Assembly: GCA_012728115.1 (NCBI GenBank)
Contig: JAAYFS010000060.1
Span: 1-40,739 of the forward strand
DNA length: 40,739 bases
Direction of reading: 5' to 3'
From: Bacillota bacterium
GTDB lineage: Bacteria > Bacillota > Limnochordia > Darwinibacteriales > JAAYFS01
The notes beneath the pieces were generated by a model. That model had not been told where the DNA came from. It did no database searches and saw only the letters and a program-made list of their open reading frames with translations. Made by a program: the position numbers and the translations under genes. Positions 1 to 8,608 of the stretch are shown piece after piece (the stretch's first letter is position 1; every line of letters begins with the position of its first letter).

Positions 1-142
1 CATCTAGCACGGCCCCCGTTTCCTAACGGAACATAAGTTCAGCGTAGACACTAAGGATAAACGCTAAGTTTCCCACTTTCACCGCCTGGCTGTATGGACC
101 CACCGCTGCAGGAGCTTTGTCTGTACTAATAATTGTTCTCAC
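1..142 (-). pseudogene. ridA: Decayed ridA (YjgF/Rid family), cut by the window edge
   Basis: Read leftward from a GTG at 142, behind GGAAGGTG, the first 29 codons give a clear RidA amino terminus (TIISTDKAPAAVGPYSQAVK, then VGNLAF). RidA enzymes hydrolyse reactive enamine/imine intermediates. The frame then degenerates where the SGQxPL block is expected and stops at a TAG (25-23) after 39 residues. Beyond the stop the same frame reads ETGAVLD, which is typical of the next RidA segment. Another frame reads V-P-L just before it. This suggests at least one indel plus a nonsense codon in a once intact gene. A sequencing error or read-through of the TAG cannot be excluded because the rest lies outside the window. 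The family assignment is fairly secure; the pseudogene status is inference. Confidence 0.65.
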
Positions 143-178
143 ATTATCACCTTCCACTTTTTCACCTATTATAATATG

Positions 179-207
179 ATAATAAGGCTCTGGATATATT
201 ATGTCAA
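179..207 (-). promoter_or_regulatory. SigA-type promoter for the ridA remnant
   Basis: On the minus strand TTGACA (207-202) is followed after 17 bases by TATTAT (184-179), about 37 bases upstream of the GTG of the ridA remnant. The -35 is perfect and the -10 has five of six bases. In the rest of the gap up to galE (208-344) I see no convincing plus-strand promoter, only AT-rich sequence and a short imperfect inverted repeat near 285-306. Confidence 0.6.
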
Positions 208-344
208 ATTGTTAAATTCCTTGCCTTAAAAGGAGCGATTATGTTAGTCTTAAGATAACAATAAACGTTCTCTAAGTATGATATCGGTTTTCCGCAGCCG
301 AAAAGACTTCATTAACAATTTAGAGTAAAACAGGAGGATGAACG

Positions 345-1331
345 ATGCCTATTTTAGTAACTGGAGGCGCTGGCTACATCGGTAGTCATACCGTAAGAGC
401 ACTTGAAAAACAAGGCAGAGAAGTGATCGTGGTGGATAATCTATCTAAAGGTCATCGCTCAGCAGTCAAAAACTCTCCTTTATATGTTGGCGATTTAGGC
501 GATCGAGCTTTTTTAGAAGATCTTTTTAAAAAATACAAGATCGATGCGGTAATTCATTTTGCCGCCCTTAGTCTTGTAGGAGAGTCCGTCCAACACCCTG
601 ATGCCTACTTTAAAAACAATGTTGGCCACGCTTTGACTCTTTTAGACGTTATGTGCGAAAACAATGTTAATAAAATCGTATTTTCTTCAACCGCTGCAGT
701 GTATGGTGAGCCAGAAATTGTTCCGATTCCAGAAGATCATCCCAAGGATCCGACCAGCCCATATGGTGAATCTAAACTTTTCGTTGAGAAAATTCTTAAC
801 CGTTACGATCAAGCATATGGAATCAAATATTGTTCGCTAAGGTATTTTAACGCTGCTGGGGCGGATCCCAAAGGCGATATCGGTGAAGACCACTCTCCTG
901 AAACTCATCTGATTCCTATCGTACTACAAACTTTGCTTGGTAAACGTGATTCCGTAAAGATCTTCGGCACCGATTATCCAACTCCTGACGGTACTTGTAT
1001 TAGAGACTATATCCATGTCAATGATCTTAGTGATGCCCACATCCTTGCTGTCGATGCTTTAGAAAGAGGATCTGAGTCAAAAATCTATAATCTTGGCAAT
1101 GGTAAAGGTTTTTCCGTGAGAGAAGTAATTGAAACCATTGAAAAAGTCACTGGAAAAATGGTGCCTGCGGAAGAATCGGAACGTCGCCCTGGTGATCCAG
1201 CTGTATTGGTTGCATCTAGTCAGAAGATCATTGATGAACTTGGCTGGAAACCACAATATCCGAGCCTAGATGATATAATCGAAACCGCTTGGAACTGGCA
1301 TAAACAATTCCCTAACGGGTTTCCTGATTAG
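345..1331 (+). CDS. galE: UDP-glucose 4-epimerase GalE
   Basis: GalE interconverts UDP-galactose and UDP-glucose using bound NAD in the cytoplasm, the last step of the Leloir pathway. The protein is 328 aa, normal for the family. It starts with the Rossmann dinucleotide motif GGAGYIG (7-13), has the catalytic SST (114-116), and carries YxxxK as Y140 and K144 in SPYGESK. The ATG is preceded by AGGAGG. It is the first gene of a plus-strand operon with a small ORF, galT and galK. The order and tight spacing support a galactose-utilisation role rather than only cell-wall sugar supply. Relative to oriC at about 31-33 kb it is transcribed against the replication fork. Confidence 0.96.
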   Translation: MPILVTGGAGYIGSHTVRALEKQGREVIVVDNLSKGHRSAVKNSPLYVGDLGDRAFLEDLFKKYKIDAVIHFAALSLVGESVQHPDAYFKNNVGHALTLLDVMCENNVNKIVFSSTAAVYGEPEIVPIPEDHPKDPTSPYGESKLFVEKILNRYDQAYGIKYCSLRYFNAAGADPKGDIGEDHSPETHLIPIVLQTLLGKRDSVKIFGTDYPTPDGTCIRDYIHVNDLSDAHILAVDALERGSESKIYNLGNGKGFSVREVIETIEKVTGKMVPAEESERRPGDPAVLVASSQKIIDELGWKPQYPSLDDIIETAWNWHKQFPNGFPD

Positions 1332-1345
1332 GAGGAGGTAGTAAC

Positions 1346-1456
1346 ATGAAAAAAGTAGCAAAAAACGGGATGAAAAAAGAGGTTAAAACAAAAGACGACG
1401 GTCGTTACATCATTTTCTATCAATTCAAGAAAAAGCGAGGTAAGGATAATGTCTGA
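1346..1456 (+). CDS. 36-aa conserved-looking small protein in the gal operon
   Basis: This short ORF begins with ATG at 1346 directly behind a strong GGAGGAGG (1331-1338) that follows the galE stop. It encodes 36 residues and overlaps the galT start by 8 bases (its stop TGA lies at 1454-1456). The peptide is lysine-rich and very polar at the amino end, with a central DDGRYIIFYQFKK strand-like segment. I recall similar short DGRYIIxY proteins in other Firmicutes but can give no function. The dedicated RBS and the coupling to galT support real translation. An alternative is that it is only a translational coupler that brings ribosomes to galT. Confidence 0.6.
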   Translation: MKKVAKNGMKKEVKTKDDGRYIIFYQFKKKRGKDNV

Positions 1457-2417
1457 ACTACGGTGGAATCCCCAACTCCAACAATGGGTAATCGTTGCCA
1501 CTCATCGTCAAAATCGTACGTACAAACCTCCAGCTGAATTCTGCCCTCTATGTCCAACCAAACCAGGGGCATTCCCAACTGAGGTTCCTGCTGACGATTA
1601 TGAAATAGTAGTTTTCGAGAATAAATTTCCTTCTTTAACCCCTTCACCTAGTGAACCCGCGGTAGAAGGTTCCGAGCTTTATCCTGTGGCGCCAAATAAA
1701 GGGGTTTGTGAGGTAGTTCTTTATTCGTCGAAACATAATGGAACACTTGCTGAGGAATCAGTTGAACATATAACAAATCTGATCCACGTATGGGCTGATC
1801 GTTACACTGAACTTGGTAATAGACCAGAGATAGAGTATGTTTATATTTTTGAAAATAAGGGCGAAGCTGTTGGAGTCACTTTGCACCATCCCCATGGTCA
1901 GATTTATGCATTTCCATTTATTCCGCCTTTCCTAGAAAAAGAACTAGATTCAGCCAAGAAGCATATGGACACACATGGGACATGCCTGTATTGTGATATC
2001 CTAAAACAAGAGAAGCAGGACGATCTACGAATTGTTTCCGGGAATGATAGTTTTACCGCTTTTGTACCTTTCTTCGCTCGTTATCCTTATGAAGCACATG
2101 TATATCCAAAACGCCACGTAGGTTCCATAGCGGATCTTACAGATTCTGAATGCGAAGAATTAGCGGTAGTGTTAAAGGATTTGATGATGAAATATGATTC
2201 CCTATTTGGGTTTTCTTTACCATACATAATGGTGATTCACCAAGCTCCAACAAAAGGGGATTATCCAGAATATCACTTCCACTTCGAATTTTATCCTCTC
2301 CATCGGGCAGAGAATAAATTAAAATTCCTAGCTGGTGTTGAATCTGGTGCTGGCACTTTTATTACCGATATGAGCCCCGAAGATCAAGCAAAACGTTTGC
2401 GAGGTGATAAAGAATGA
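1449..2417 (+). CDS. galT: Galactose-1-phosphate uridylyltransferase GalT
   Basis: GalT exchanges UMP between UDP-glucose and galactose-1-phosphate through a covalent uridylyl-histidine. The 322-aa protein belongs to the HIT-fold GalT class. It has a metal-binding CPLC (C32, C35) near the amino terminus, and the active-site HHPHGQ at 146-151, where H149 of the H-P-H triplet is the expected nucleophile. A second Cys pair lies at C179/C182. The carboxy-terminal half contains YPYEAHVYPKRH and HFHFEFYP, typical of the family. GAGGTAAGG precedes the ATG, and the start overlaps the preceding 36-aa ORF. The stop overlaps the galK start (ATGA), so galT and galK are probably translationally coupled. 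Confidence 0.95.
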   Translation: MSELRWNPQLQQWVIVATHRQNRTYKPPAEFCPLCPTKPGAFPTEVPADDYEIVVFENKFPSLTPSPSEPAVEGSELYPVAPNKGVCEVVLYSSKHNGTLAEESVEHITNLIHVWADRYTELGNRPEIEYVYIFENKGEAVGVTLHHPHGQIYAFPFIPPFLEKELDSAKKHMDTHGTCLYCDILKQEKQDDLRIVSGNDSFTAFVPFFARYPYEAHVYPKRHVGSIADLTDSECEELAVVLKDLMMKYDSLFGFSLPYIMVIHQAPTKGDYPEYHFHFEFYPLHRAENKLKFLAGVESGAGTFITDMSPEDQAKRLRGDKE

Positions 2418-3577
2418 ATTTAAAGCAAATCGAAATTACCTTTTCAGAACAGTTTCCAACCGCTAAAAACCCAATTATGGTTTCTGCCCCTGGTAGAGTT
2501 AATCTAATTGGAGAACATACCGACTATAACGATGGATTCGTGCTTCCTATGGCGATCGATGCGAAAATAGTATTAATGGGGGCTAAAAGACAAGATACAA
2601 CCGTGAATCTCTACTCCATGGACTATCAAGCACTCGATTCATTTACGATGGATAATATTGAACATACCCAGGAGAATTCCTGGAGCAATTATATTCGTGG
2701 CGTATGTTCAATGTATATTGAAGCTGGGTATTCACTTTCAGGCATGGATGTAGTGCTTCAAGGAAATGTACCCCAAGGTGCAGGTCTTTCCTCTTCTGCT
2801 GCATTAGAGATCGGTACTGCTTTATTACTAAAAGAGTTAAATCAACTCGAAGTACCAGCTGTTGAAATGGTGAAACTCGCCCAAAAAGCTGAAAATGAAT
2901 TCGTTGGTGTTAACTGCGGAATCATGGACCAGTTTATTTCTATGCTCGGCGAGCAGGACAATTGTCTATTAATCGACTGTCGTTCACTTGACTACCAACT
3001 AGTACCTGTGCCCTTTAGTTCAGCAAACTCAAGTGTAGTTGTAGTTGATAGCGGTGTTAAACGTGGTTTAGTAGATTCAGAATACAACTTAAGAAGAAGT
3101 CAGTGCGAACAAGCTGTCTACGAATTAAAAAAAGAATTACCTAAGATAACATCATTACGTGATGTGGGAATCGATAGCCTAGATTTTATCAATCAACTGC
3201 CTGAAGATTTAGCAAAACGAGCCCGACACGTTGTAACGGAAAACAACCGCGTTATTGAATCGGTAAAAGCCTTGAAAAACGGCGAACTTGAAAAATTCGG
3301 TACCCTTATGTATCAATCCCACGCTAGCCTCCGCGACGATTACGAAGTAAGTTGCAAAGAATTGGATCTATTAGTGGAGTTAGCTCAAAAAATACCAGGT
3401 ACGATCGGTTCGAGAATGACTGGTGCAGGATTCGGAGGTTGCACCGTATCGATTGTAAAAAATGAGCACTTAGATCTATTTAAGGAAAAAGTTAGCCGCG
3501 AATACCAAGAGCAAACAGGAATCGAGCCAAGAATTTTCGTCTTTAACGCTAGCAAAGGAGCTCATAAAGTTTTTTAA
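2414..3577 (+). CDS. galK: Galactokinase GalK
   Basis: GalK phosphorylates alpha-D-galactose at C1 with ATP, the entry step of the Leloir pathway. The 387-aa GHMP-family kinase has the galactokinase signature GRVNLIGEHTDY (27-38), the ATP-binding loop QGAGLSSSAA (121-130), a candidate catalytic aspartate D172 in CGIMDQF, and the carboxy-terminal TGAGFGGC motif. Its ATG overlaps the galT stop by 4 bases. It is the last gene of the unit and is followed by a hairpin terminator. No gal regulator or sugar transporter is present in the window. Confidence 0.96.
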   Translation: MNLKQIEITFSEQFPTAKNPIMVSAPGRVNLIGEHTDYNDGFVLPMAIDAKIVLMGAKRQDTTVNLYSMDYQALDSFTMDNIEHTQENSWSNYIRGVCSMYIEAGYSLSGMDVVLQGNVPQGAGLSSSAALEIGTALLLKELNQLEVPAVEMVKLAQKAENEFVGVNCGIMDQFISMLGEQDNCLLIDCRSLDYQLVPVPFSSANSSVVVVDSGVKRGLVDSEYNLRRSQCEQAVYELKKELPKITSLRDVGIDSLDFINQLPEDLAKRARHVVTENNRVIESVKALKNGELEKFGTLMYQSHASLRDDYEVSCKELDLLVELAQKIPGTIGSRMTGAGFGGCTVSIVKNEHLDLFKEKVSREYQEQTGIEPRIFVFNASKGAHKVF

Positions 3578-3589
3578 TGGTAGTAAAGA

Positions 3590-3633
3590 AAAGACCTTGC
3601 CTTTTTAAGTTTCTTTAAGGCGAGGTCTTTCTT
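3590..3633. terminator. Bidirectional terminator between galK and aroE
   Basis: The arm AAAGACCTTGCC (3590-3601) pairs with GGCGAGGTCTTT (3619-3630), with one G:U pair. T-rich flanks lie on both sides, so it can end both convergent units. The right-hand arm and part of the loop are also the last codons and stop of aroE, so the hairpin is partly coding. Confidence 0.8.
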
Positions 3634-4472
3634 AATGCGTCTTGAACTGCTTCAAACATTGAAACTTTTGATGGTGGAGTCTCGTTCCACCAAAACTCCC
3701 AAGCTTTGATTGCCTGCCAAACCAGCATTCCAACACCATTCTGGGCCTTACATCCGACTTGACGTGCATGTTTTAAAAGTAGAGTTTCCTCGGGATTATA
3801 TATTATATCGACAACAACATGTTTAGATGTTACCAATTCCAAAGGAATAGGTGATTGGTTAAAGTAAGGCGCCATACCCACCGATGTAGTATTCACAATA
3901 AGATCGACTTGGGCAACAACGTCCTTTAACCCTTCGACACTTAGATCAACTACGTTGCAAATTCTATGTTCACTAGCACCCACGTTTAAATCCTTAGCTA
4001 ATTTTTCTGCCCTCTCCTTGGTTCGATTGGTGATACAAACATCATTTCCTGCGCTTAATAACGAACTAACTATTGCTCTAGCGGCACCCCCCGCCCCAAT
4101 AACAAGGCAATTAAGATCTTTGGGCTCCATCAATTCGTCCGCTAAAGATGCTAGAAACCCTTGTCCATCGGTATTGTGACCGATTATCTTTCCATTTTTT
4201 TCGAATTTAATAGTATTAACTGCTCCGATCACTTTAGCTTCTGAAGTTAATTCTGTCATTAAGGGCACTACCTGCTCTTTAAATGGAATAGTTACATTAA
4301 AACCTGTAAATCCAAGGGATGCTGCACCTTTAATTGCTGCCGCTAATCCTTCTGCCTGTACTAAAAAAGGTAGATAAATAGCTTGTTTTTTGGCTTCAGC
4401 TAAGGCTACCGAATGCATCACAGGCGAAAGCGAGTGGGATATTGGATTGCCTATAACACCTAGTAGTTCCAA
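3615..4472 (-). CDS. aroE: Shikimate dehydrogenase AroE
   Basis: AroE reduces 3-dehydroshikimate to shikimate with NADPH in aromatic amino-acid synthesis. The 285-aa protein has the substrate-binding SLSP (14-17), catalytic K65 in NVTIPFK, D102 in HNTDGQG, and the NADP-binding loop GAGGAAR (126-132), so it looks active. The start is a TTG at 4472, placed 6 bases after AGGAGGGG; no ATG is better positioned. It lies 21 bases downstream of lonC and probably belongs to the same transcript. Its last codons form one arm of the terminator shared with galK. Confidence 0.94.
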   Translation of the reverse strand: MELLGVIGNPISHSLSPVMHSVALAEAKKQAIYLPFLVQAEGLAAAIKGAASLGFTGFNVTIPFKEQVVPLMTELTSEAKVIGAVNTIKFEKNGKIIGHNTDGQGFLASLADELMEPKDLNCLVIGAGGAARAIVSSLLSAGNDVCITNRTKERAEKLAKDLNVGASEHRICNVVDLSVEGLKDVVAQVDLIVNTTSVGMAPYFNQSPIPLELVTSKHVVVDIIYNPEETLLLKHARQVGCKAQNGVGMLVWQAIKAWEFWWNETPPSKVSMFEAVQDALRKTSP

Positions 4473-4493
4473 ACAATCCCCTCCTACTTAATT

Positions 4494-6398
4494 TTATCTA
4501 TTGATAGCTTGTCGTCTTATCGACTCTAAGTGTAATTTATTATCAAAGACATATTGTAAAATCTCTTCCACACTCTTTACTCCAATAACCCGAACTCCTG
4601 AAATATATCTTGGTAATTCCTCACGGTTTACTTCGGGAACAAAGACAGTCCTAATCCCCGCCTGACGAGCTGCAAACACTTTTTCGTGAACCGAACCGAT
4701 CGGTTTTACATTACCGCGAAGCGAAACCTCTCCAGTAACAGCGATATTCTGCGGGATTGGTACACCCTTAACTGCACTTATGATTGCAATAAGCATTGCC
4801 ACCCCCGCTGAAGGGCCATCGATTCGTCCACCACCAACAATATTTACATGCACGTCATAATTCCTAATGTCTTCTTGAGTCAAAGCACGAAAAACTGCAC
4901 TAGCGTTAAATAAACTGTCTTTCGCCATGCTACCAGCTGTTTCGTTAAAGCGAATTGTGCCGTTTCCATCCTCCCGTTTATAAGCAATTGCTTCGATTTC
5001 AATAATTGAACCTAAAAACCCTCGTACCCCTAATCCGAAGATCTTTCCGACTTCTAATTCATCAGAACCCTTAATCGATATTGCTGGTGTGAGTCTCGCA
5101 CTTTTAATGATCTCACGCACATCATCTTTAGTAATTTGAACTGGTTCAGTTAAGGTTCCCCTATTCTCTCTACGCTTAAATAAGGCTATACTCACTGCGT
5201 CTGCCAGAATTCTCGTGGCTTTTCGACCTTCGATCGTATACTCGGCAATGATTGCTTCTACCCCTTTTTCCAGCTCGACTTCGAGTCTCTTTGCCGCTTG
5301 TCGGACAATACGTTCTATATCACTCGGTGTAAGCGGCTCAAAGAAGATTTCTGCACAACGTGACCGTAATGCCATATTCAGCTCAGAAGGGTCGCGTGTT
5401 GTTGCTCCGATTAAAATAAAATCGGCTGGTGCCCCTTCTTCAAACAACTTATGAATATACTTTGGTACATTTGGATCAGCTGGATCATAATAAGATGATT
5501 CAAAAAGAACTCTTTTGTCTTCGAGAACTTTAAGCAGTTTATTTTGTAAGATTGGATCTAGTTCGCCAATCTCGTCAATAAACAAGATTCCACCATGGGC
5601 TTCCGTAACCAAACCCAATTTCGGTTCGGGAACTGCACCATCAACAAAATCCCTTTTGGCTCCTTGGTAAATAGGATCATGGACAGAACCCAAGAGAGGA
5701 TTGGCTGCTTCCTTTGGATCCCATCTCAGTGTTGTACCATCAACCTCAACGAACTTTGCTTCTAGATTAAACGGCGATTGTTCCCACTTCTTTGCTTCCT
5801 CCAAAGCCAGGCGAGCCACAGTAGTCTTTCCTACGCCTGGCGGTCCATAAATTATCACGTGTTGGGGAAATGGTGAGGTAAGGTTCGCTAATAAAGCCTT
5901 AATCGCCTGCTCTTGCCCAACTACATCTTTCAAACTCTTTGGTCGTAAAAGATCAAGAGCAGATTTCGATAAGTGAGTCTGCTCAAGCATTTCTAACTCT
6001 GCATATTTCCTAAGAGTATAGGCATTGTCAGGACCAGACGTTTCTTTTAATACCTGGGCCCGTATTTCCTTTAGATATTCGTGTTGTTTAATCCTTATTT
6101 TGTCATTGACTTTCTTTTCAATTCGTTCCTCGATCGTTCTTTTGGCTAGGAGATCAACTACTATGTCCTCTAATTCTTGCACTTTTTCTGGCAAGTTCTC
6201 GGAATGTATTCTATTCACAGACGTGTTTTCCATGATAATTTTTTGATACGCTAGCACACGATCTTCAATGGACGGCGATAACATCTCCTCTAGAACTGCC
6301 ATCTCCTTCGCCTTAACTAAAAGTTGTTGTTTTCCGAATAGATCGAGTAGTAATTCGTGTAGAACATCGATTTGTTTATTGAGAAAGTCTTTGTCCAA
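4494..6398 (-). CDS. lonC: LonC-type ATP-dependent protease (spore-lineage Lon family)
   Basis: This 634-aa protein joins a charged, coiled-coil-like amino-terminal region (1-140) to an AAA+ ATPase and a Lon protease domain. Walker A is GPPGVGKTT (185-193) and Walker B is ILFIDEIGEL (271-280). The Ser-Lys dyad is S530 (GRIDGPSAGVA) and K573 (GSVHEK), 43 residues apart as in classical Lon. It lacks the large Lon substrate-binding domain and has no membrane segments, which fits the LonC group restricted to spore-forming Firmicutes rather than LonA or membrane LonB. The start is a TTG at 6398 after GGAGAG. It follows rplI by 15 bases in the yybS-rplI-lonC-aroE unit. The substrate is unknown. Confidence 0.88.
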   Translation of the reverse strand: MDKDFLNKQIDVLHELLLDLFGKQQLLVKAKEMAVLEEMLSPSIEDRVLAYQKIIMENTSVNRIHSENLPEKVQELEDIVVDLLAKRTIEERIEKKVNDKIRIKQHEYLKEIRAQVLKETSGPDNAYTLRKYAELEMLEQTHLSKSALDLLRPKSLKDVVGQEQAIKALLANLTSPFPQHVIIYGPPGVGKTTVARLALEEAKKWEQSPFNLEAKFVEVDGTTLRWDPKEAANPLLGSVHDPIYQGAKRDFVDGAVPEPKLGLVTEAHGGILFIDEIGELDPILQNKLLKVLEDKRVLFESSYYDPADPNVPKYIHKLFEEGAPADFILIGATTRDPSELNMALRSRCAEIFFEPLTPSDIERIVRQAAKRLEVELEKGVEAIIAEYTIEGRKATRILADAVSIALFKRRENRGTLTEPVQITKDDVREIIKSARLTPAISIKGSDELEVGKIFGLGVRGFLGSIIEIEAIAYKREDGNGTIRFNETAGSMAKDSLFNASAVFRALTQEDIRNYDVHVNIVGGGRIDGPSAGVAMLIAIISAVKGVPIPQNIAVTGEVSLRGNVKPIGSVHEKVFAARQAGIRTVFVPEVNREELPRYISGVRVIGVKSVEEILQYVFDNKLHLESIRRQAINR

Positions 6399-6413
6399 AA
6401 AATTTCTCTCCTT

Positions 6414-6860
6414 TTACTCCTCTACTACCTGTACTTTGATAGTAGCTTGAACTTTAGGGTAGACCTTTACCTGAATAGGAAAAGTCCCTAAAGTCTTAAT
6501 TGGCTCCTTTAGCTCGATCTTCCTTTTGTCAATTTCCACCTTATATTGCGCTTGTAAACGCTCGCTTATCTCCTGTGCGGTTATTGAGCCAAAGAGCTTA
6601 CCTGCATCCCCAACCTTCGCCTTGATTTGTAATACTTGGTTATTTATTTGCTCAGCAATTTTCTTGGCTTCACTTAATTGCTTATCTTGTTTTGCTTTTT
6701 CGGCGTCCTTCTCATTTTTTAGCCTTTTAAGATTACCTGCGGTAGCTTCTGACGCTAAGCCGCGAGGAAATAAAAAGTTTCTGCCATAACCCTCCGCTAC
6801 TTCAACAATATCGCCTTTCTTACCTAAATTCTTAACGTCCTTTTCCAAAATAACTTTCAT
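6414..6860 (-). CDS. rplI: 50S ribosomal protein L9
   Basis: The protein is 148 aa, the usual L9 length. The amino-terminal domain [20 protein letters not shown] and the following [13 protein letters not shown] are diagnostic. A long lysine- and glutamate-rich connecting helix (about 42-75) leads to the carboxy-terminal rRNA-binding domain. L9 sits at the base of the L1 stalk and helps keep the reading frame. The ATG overlaps the stop of the upstream membrane protein gene (ATGA), so translation is probably coupled. Confidence 0.96.
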   Translation of the reverse strand: MKVILEKDVKNLGKKGDIVEVAEGYGRNFLFPRGLASEATAGNLKRLKNEKDAEKAKQDKQLSEAKKIAEQINNQVLQIKAKVGDAGKLFGSITAQEISERLQAQYKVEIDKRKIELKEPIKTLGTFPIQVKVYPKVQATIKVQVVEE

Positions 6861-7810
6861 TTCAATTCCTCCTTCTTTGGATCATTATTACGATTTCTGA
6901 AATCAAACCACAGATCTAAAACCCCGAAGATCGCTAAGATAAACACCCCAATGGTGGATGGAAAAAATAACAAAAAGATGAATAGCACCCGATAGAAAGT
7001 TGGGACAGCATTTTTATCAAAATAGAACCAGACTATAGCCAGACCCTGAATAAAAAATAACACCAAAAACGCAGAAATTAAGTTTAATCCGATGACGGAC
7101 AATATTTCCAATGAAAGAAAACCACTGATGGTATTTAAAAGTACCGACAAAAAGAATAGCCAGATAAAATACCAAGGCCACTTCCATGTCCGAAAAGGTG
7201 GAAGCCCAGGAACTTCATCACCTAGGCGACGCAAAATTAATCTGGAGATTATCAAAGCTATTATGGCCTGTGCAAATGCTGTAATCACCAAGCCTATAGG
7301 AATTAGTTTCTTGACAACATTGATCAGAACTATCAATGACTCGTTGTATTCGGCAATAAACTCCGGAGTAAAGCCTGTACTCTCCAAAATCTTGATCCAT
7401 TGCTCAGATGTTTGATCAAAAACTTCGGTGTACACGTTTATAATATTGGTACCAAATAGAATTGAGAGTGATACTGCCCGCAAGATCATGGAAGCAATTG
7501 CTGAACCAGTCACCAAACCAACTATTTGAGTAATATTGAATTTTTCTCGCAGGGTGATTCCCAAAGCTATTCCGACTAAGCCAATAGCAATTATATCAAA
7601 CGAAACCAATACTGACCGCAATATTAGCGCGGATAAAAGCGCAGAGGTTACTGAAACAATGATCCCTGGGCGAAGTCCATTCCTATAGACCATTATTGCT
7701 AACGGAACTGGCAAAACAAGCGAAACGGAGCTAAAAACCGAACCTAAAACTGCTAATAAAACTGTAACTCCAGCTAGCATGGCTCCTTCAGTAATAGTTT
7801 TTGTTTGCAT
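6857..7810 (-). CDS. YybS-like DUF2232 integral membrane protein
   Basis: This 317-aa, very hydrophobic protein has about eight predicted membrane segments in two blocks (1-120 and 150-300). The start [20 protein letters not shown] and the position directly before rplI match the YybS/DUF2232 family. The family's biochemical role is unknown; it resembles small-molecule (ECF-S-like) membrane components. In many Firmicutes a gdpP phosphodiesterase gene lies between this gene and rplI, but here the two genes overlap by 4 bases and none is present. An AAGGAGAAATACT leader precedes the ATG. Confidence 0.82.
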   Translation of the reverse strand: MQTKTITEGAMLAGVTVLLAVLGSVFSSVSLVLPVPLAIMVYRNGLRPGIIVSVTSALLSALILRSVLVSFDIIAIGLVGIALGITLREKFNITQIVGLVTGSAIASMILRAVSLSILFGTNIINVYTEVFDQTSEQWIKILESTGFTPEFIAEYNESLIVLINVVKKLIPIGLVITAFAQAIIALIISRLILRRLGDEVPGLPPFRTWKWPWYFIWLFFLSVLLNTISGFLSLEILSVIGLNLISAFLVLFFIQGLAIVWFYFDKNAVPTFYRVLFIFLLFFPSTIGVFILAIFGVLDLWFDFRNRNNDPKKEELK

Positions 7811-7882
7811 AGTATTTCTCCTTCATCAACAAGTGGTTTCAAAAAACGAACGAGTCTAAGGTAAAATTTTTACGATAAGTTC

Positions 7883-7910
7883 AAAAAAGAGCAGCTATGC
7901 TGCTCTTTTG
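7883..7910 (-). terminator. Intrinsic terminator after rpsR
   Basis: On the minus strand AAAAGAGCAGC-ATA-GCTGCTCTTTTTT forms a perfect hairpin with a T-tract, 7 bases after the rpsR stop. It separates the rpsF-ssb-rpsR unit from yybS-rplI. Confidence 0.9.
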
Positions 7911-7916
7911 TTTAGA

Positions 7917-8150
7917 TTAATCTAACGTATATGGCATAAGAGCAATGTACCGTGCACGTTTAATTGCTCTAGTAAGTTGCCTTTGATGAAGCGCACAATT
8001 TCCCGAAATTCTACGGGGAAGAATCTTGCCGCGCTCTGTAATATATCTACGTAAACGGCCAACTTCTTTATAATCGATTGATTCTATCTTATCAACACAA
8101 AAGGAGCAGACCTTTTTTCTGCTTCTCCTTCCGCCTTTATCTCTCACCAT
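7917..8150 (-). CDS. rpsR: 30S ribosomal protein S18, zinc-type
   Basis: The protein is 77 aa when started at the ATG at 8150, which lies 6 bases after GGAGG; a longer TTG-started version would include the RBS itself and is rejected. It carries C15-x-x-C18 and C52/H55 (NCALH), so it is the cysteine-containing, zinc-binding form of S18. The S18 core includes [23 protein letters not shown]18 binds S6 on the platform of the small subunit, and the genes rpsF-ssb-rpsR are contiguous here. No zinc-free paralogue is visible in this window. Confidence 0.95.
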   Translation of the reverse strand: MVRDKGGRRSRKKVCSFCVDKIESIDYKEVGRLRRYITERGKILPRRISGNCALHQRQLTRAIKRARYIALMPYTLD

Positions 8151-8197
8151 TTTTCCCTCCAAACCACGCTTAGTACACTCTTAGGTAAGAATCTTTG

Positions 8198-8584
8198 TTA
8201 AAATGGTACATCATCAAAATCAGATTCGGGCGGGGTTCCAAAATCTCCGTCAACATTCTCTGGACCTTTCCAGTCTAAGAAGCGAACTTGATCAGCAACA
8301 ACTTCTGATGCTTTTCTTCTTATTCCGTTTTGATCATCGTAAGATCGGATCTGAAGACGTCCTTCGACTGCAACTAATCTACCCTTATTTAGATAGTTAG
8401 CGCATGTTTCCGCTAATTTTCTCCAGGTTACTATATCAATAAAATCGGCTTCCCTTTCACCACTCTGGGAAGAGAAGGGACGATCCACAGCTATAGTAAA
8501 ACTGGTGACAGCTAATCCGCTTTGGGTATAACGCAATTGTGGATCAGCAACCAAACGCCCGATTAAGATAACTCTGTTTAACAA
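8198..8584 (-). CDS. ssb: Single-stranded DNA-binding protein SSB
   Basis: This 128-aa protein has the SSB OB-fold (MLNRVILIGRLVADPQLRYT, then FTIAVDRPF and FIDIVTWRKLAE) followed by a very short linker and the acidic tip DFDDVPF that recruits replication and repair partners. The linker is shorter than in most SSBs. The start is a TTG at 8584 following AAGGGGTGA, which also fits the conserved amino terminus. It sits between rpsF and rpsR in the usual order. Confidence 0.95.
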   Translation of the reverse strand: MLNRVILIGRLVADPQLRYTQSGLAVTSFTIAVDRPFSSQSGEREADFIDIVTWRKLAETCANYLNKGRLVAVEGRLQIRSYDDQNGIRRKASEVVADQVRFLDWKGPENVDGDFGTPPESDFDDVPF

Positions 8585-8608
8585 CGGTGATCACCCCTTA
8601 GCTCATTC

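Noticed and set aside
241-258. AGGAG followed by ATG and five codons upstream of galE
   Set aside because: A five-codon frame is too short to support as a leader peptide, and nothing ties it to a terminator or attenuator.
5856-5870. CACGTG in lonC as a third parS
   Set aside because: Only the central six bases match; the flanks do not follow the parS consensus.
7998-8009. ATTTCCCGAAAT in rpsR and ATTTCCCCCCGAAAT at 11561-11575 as Noc sites
   Set aside because: The central CCCGGG is not intact and the spacing differs from the 14-base consensus.
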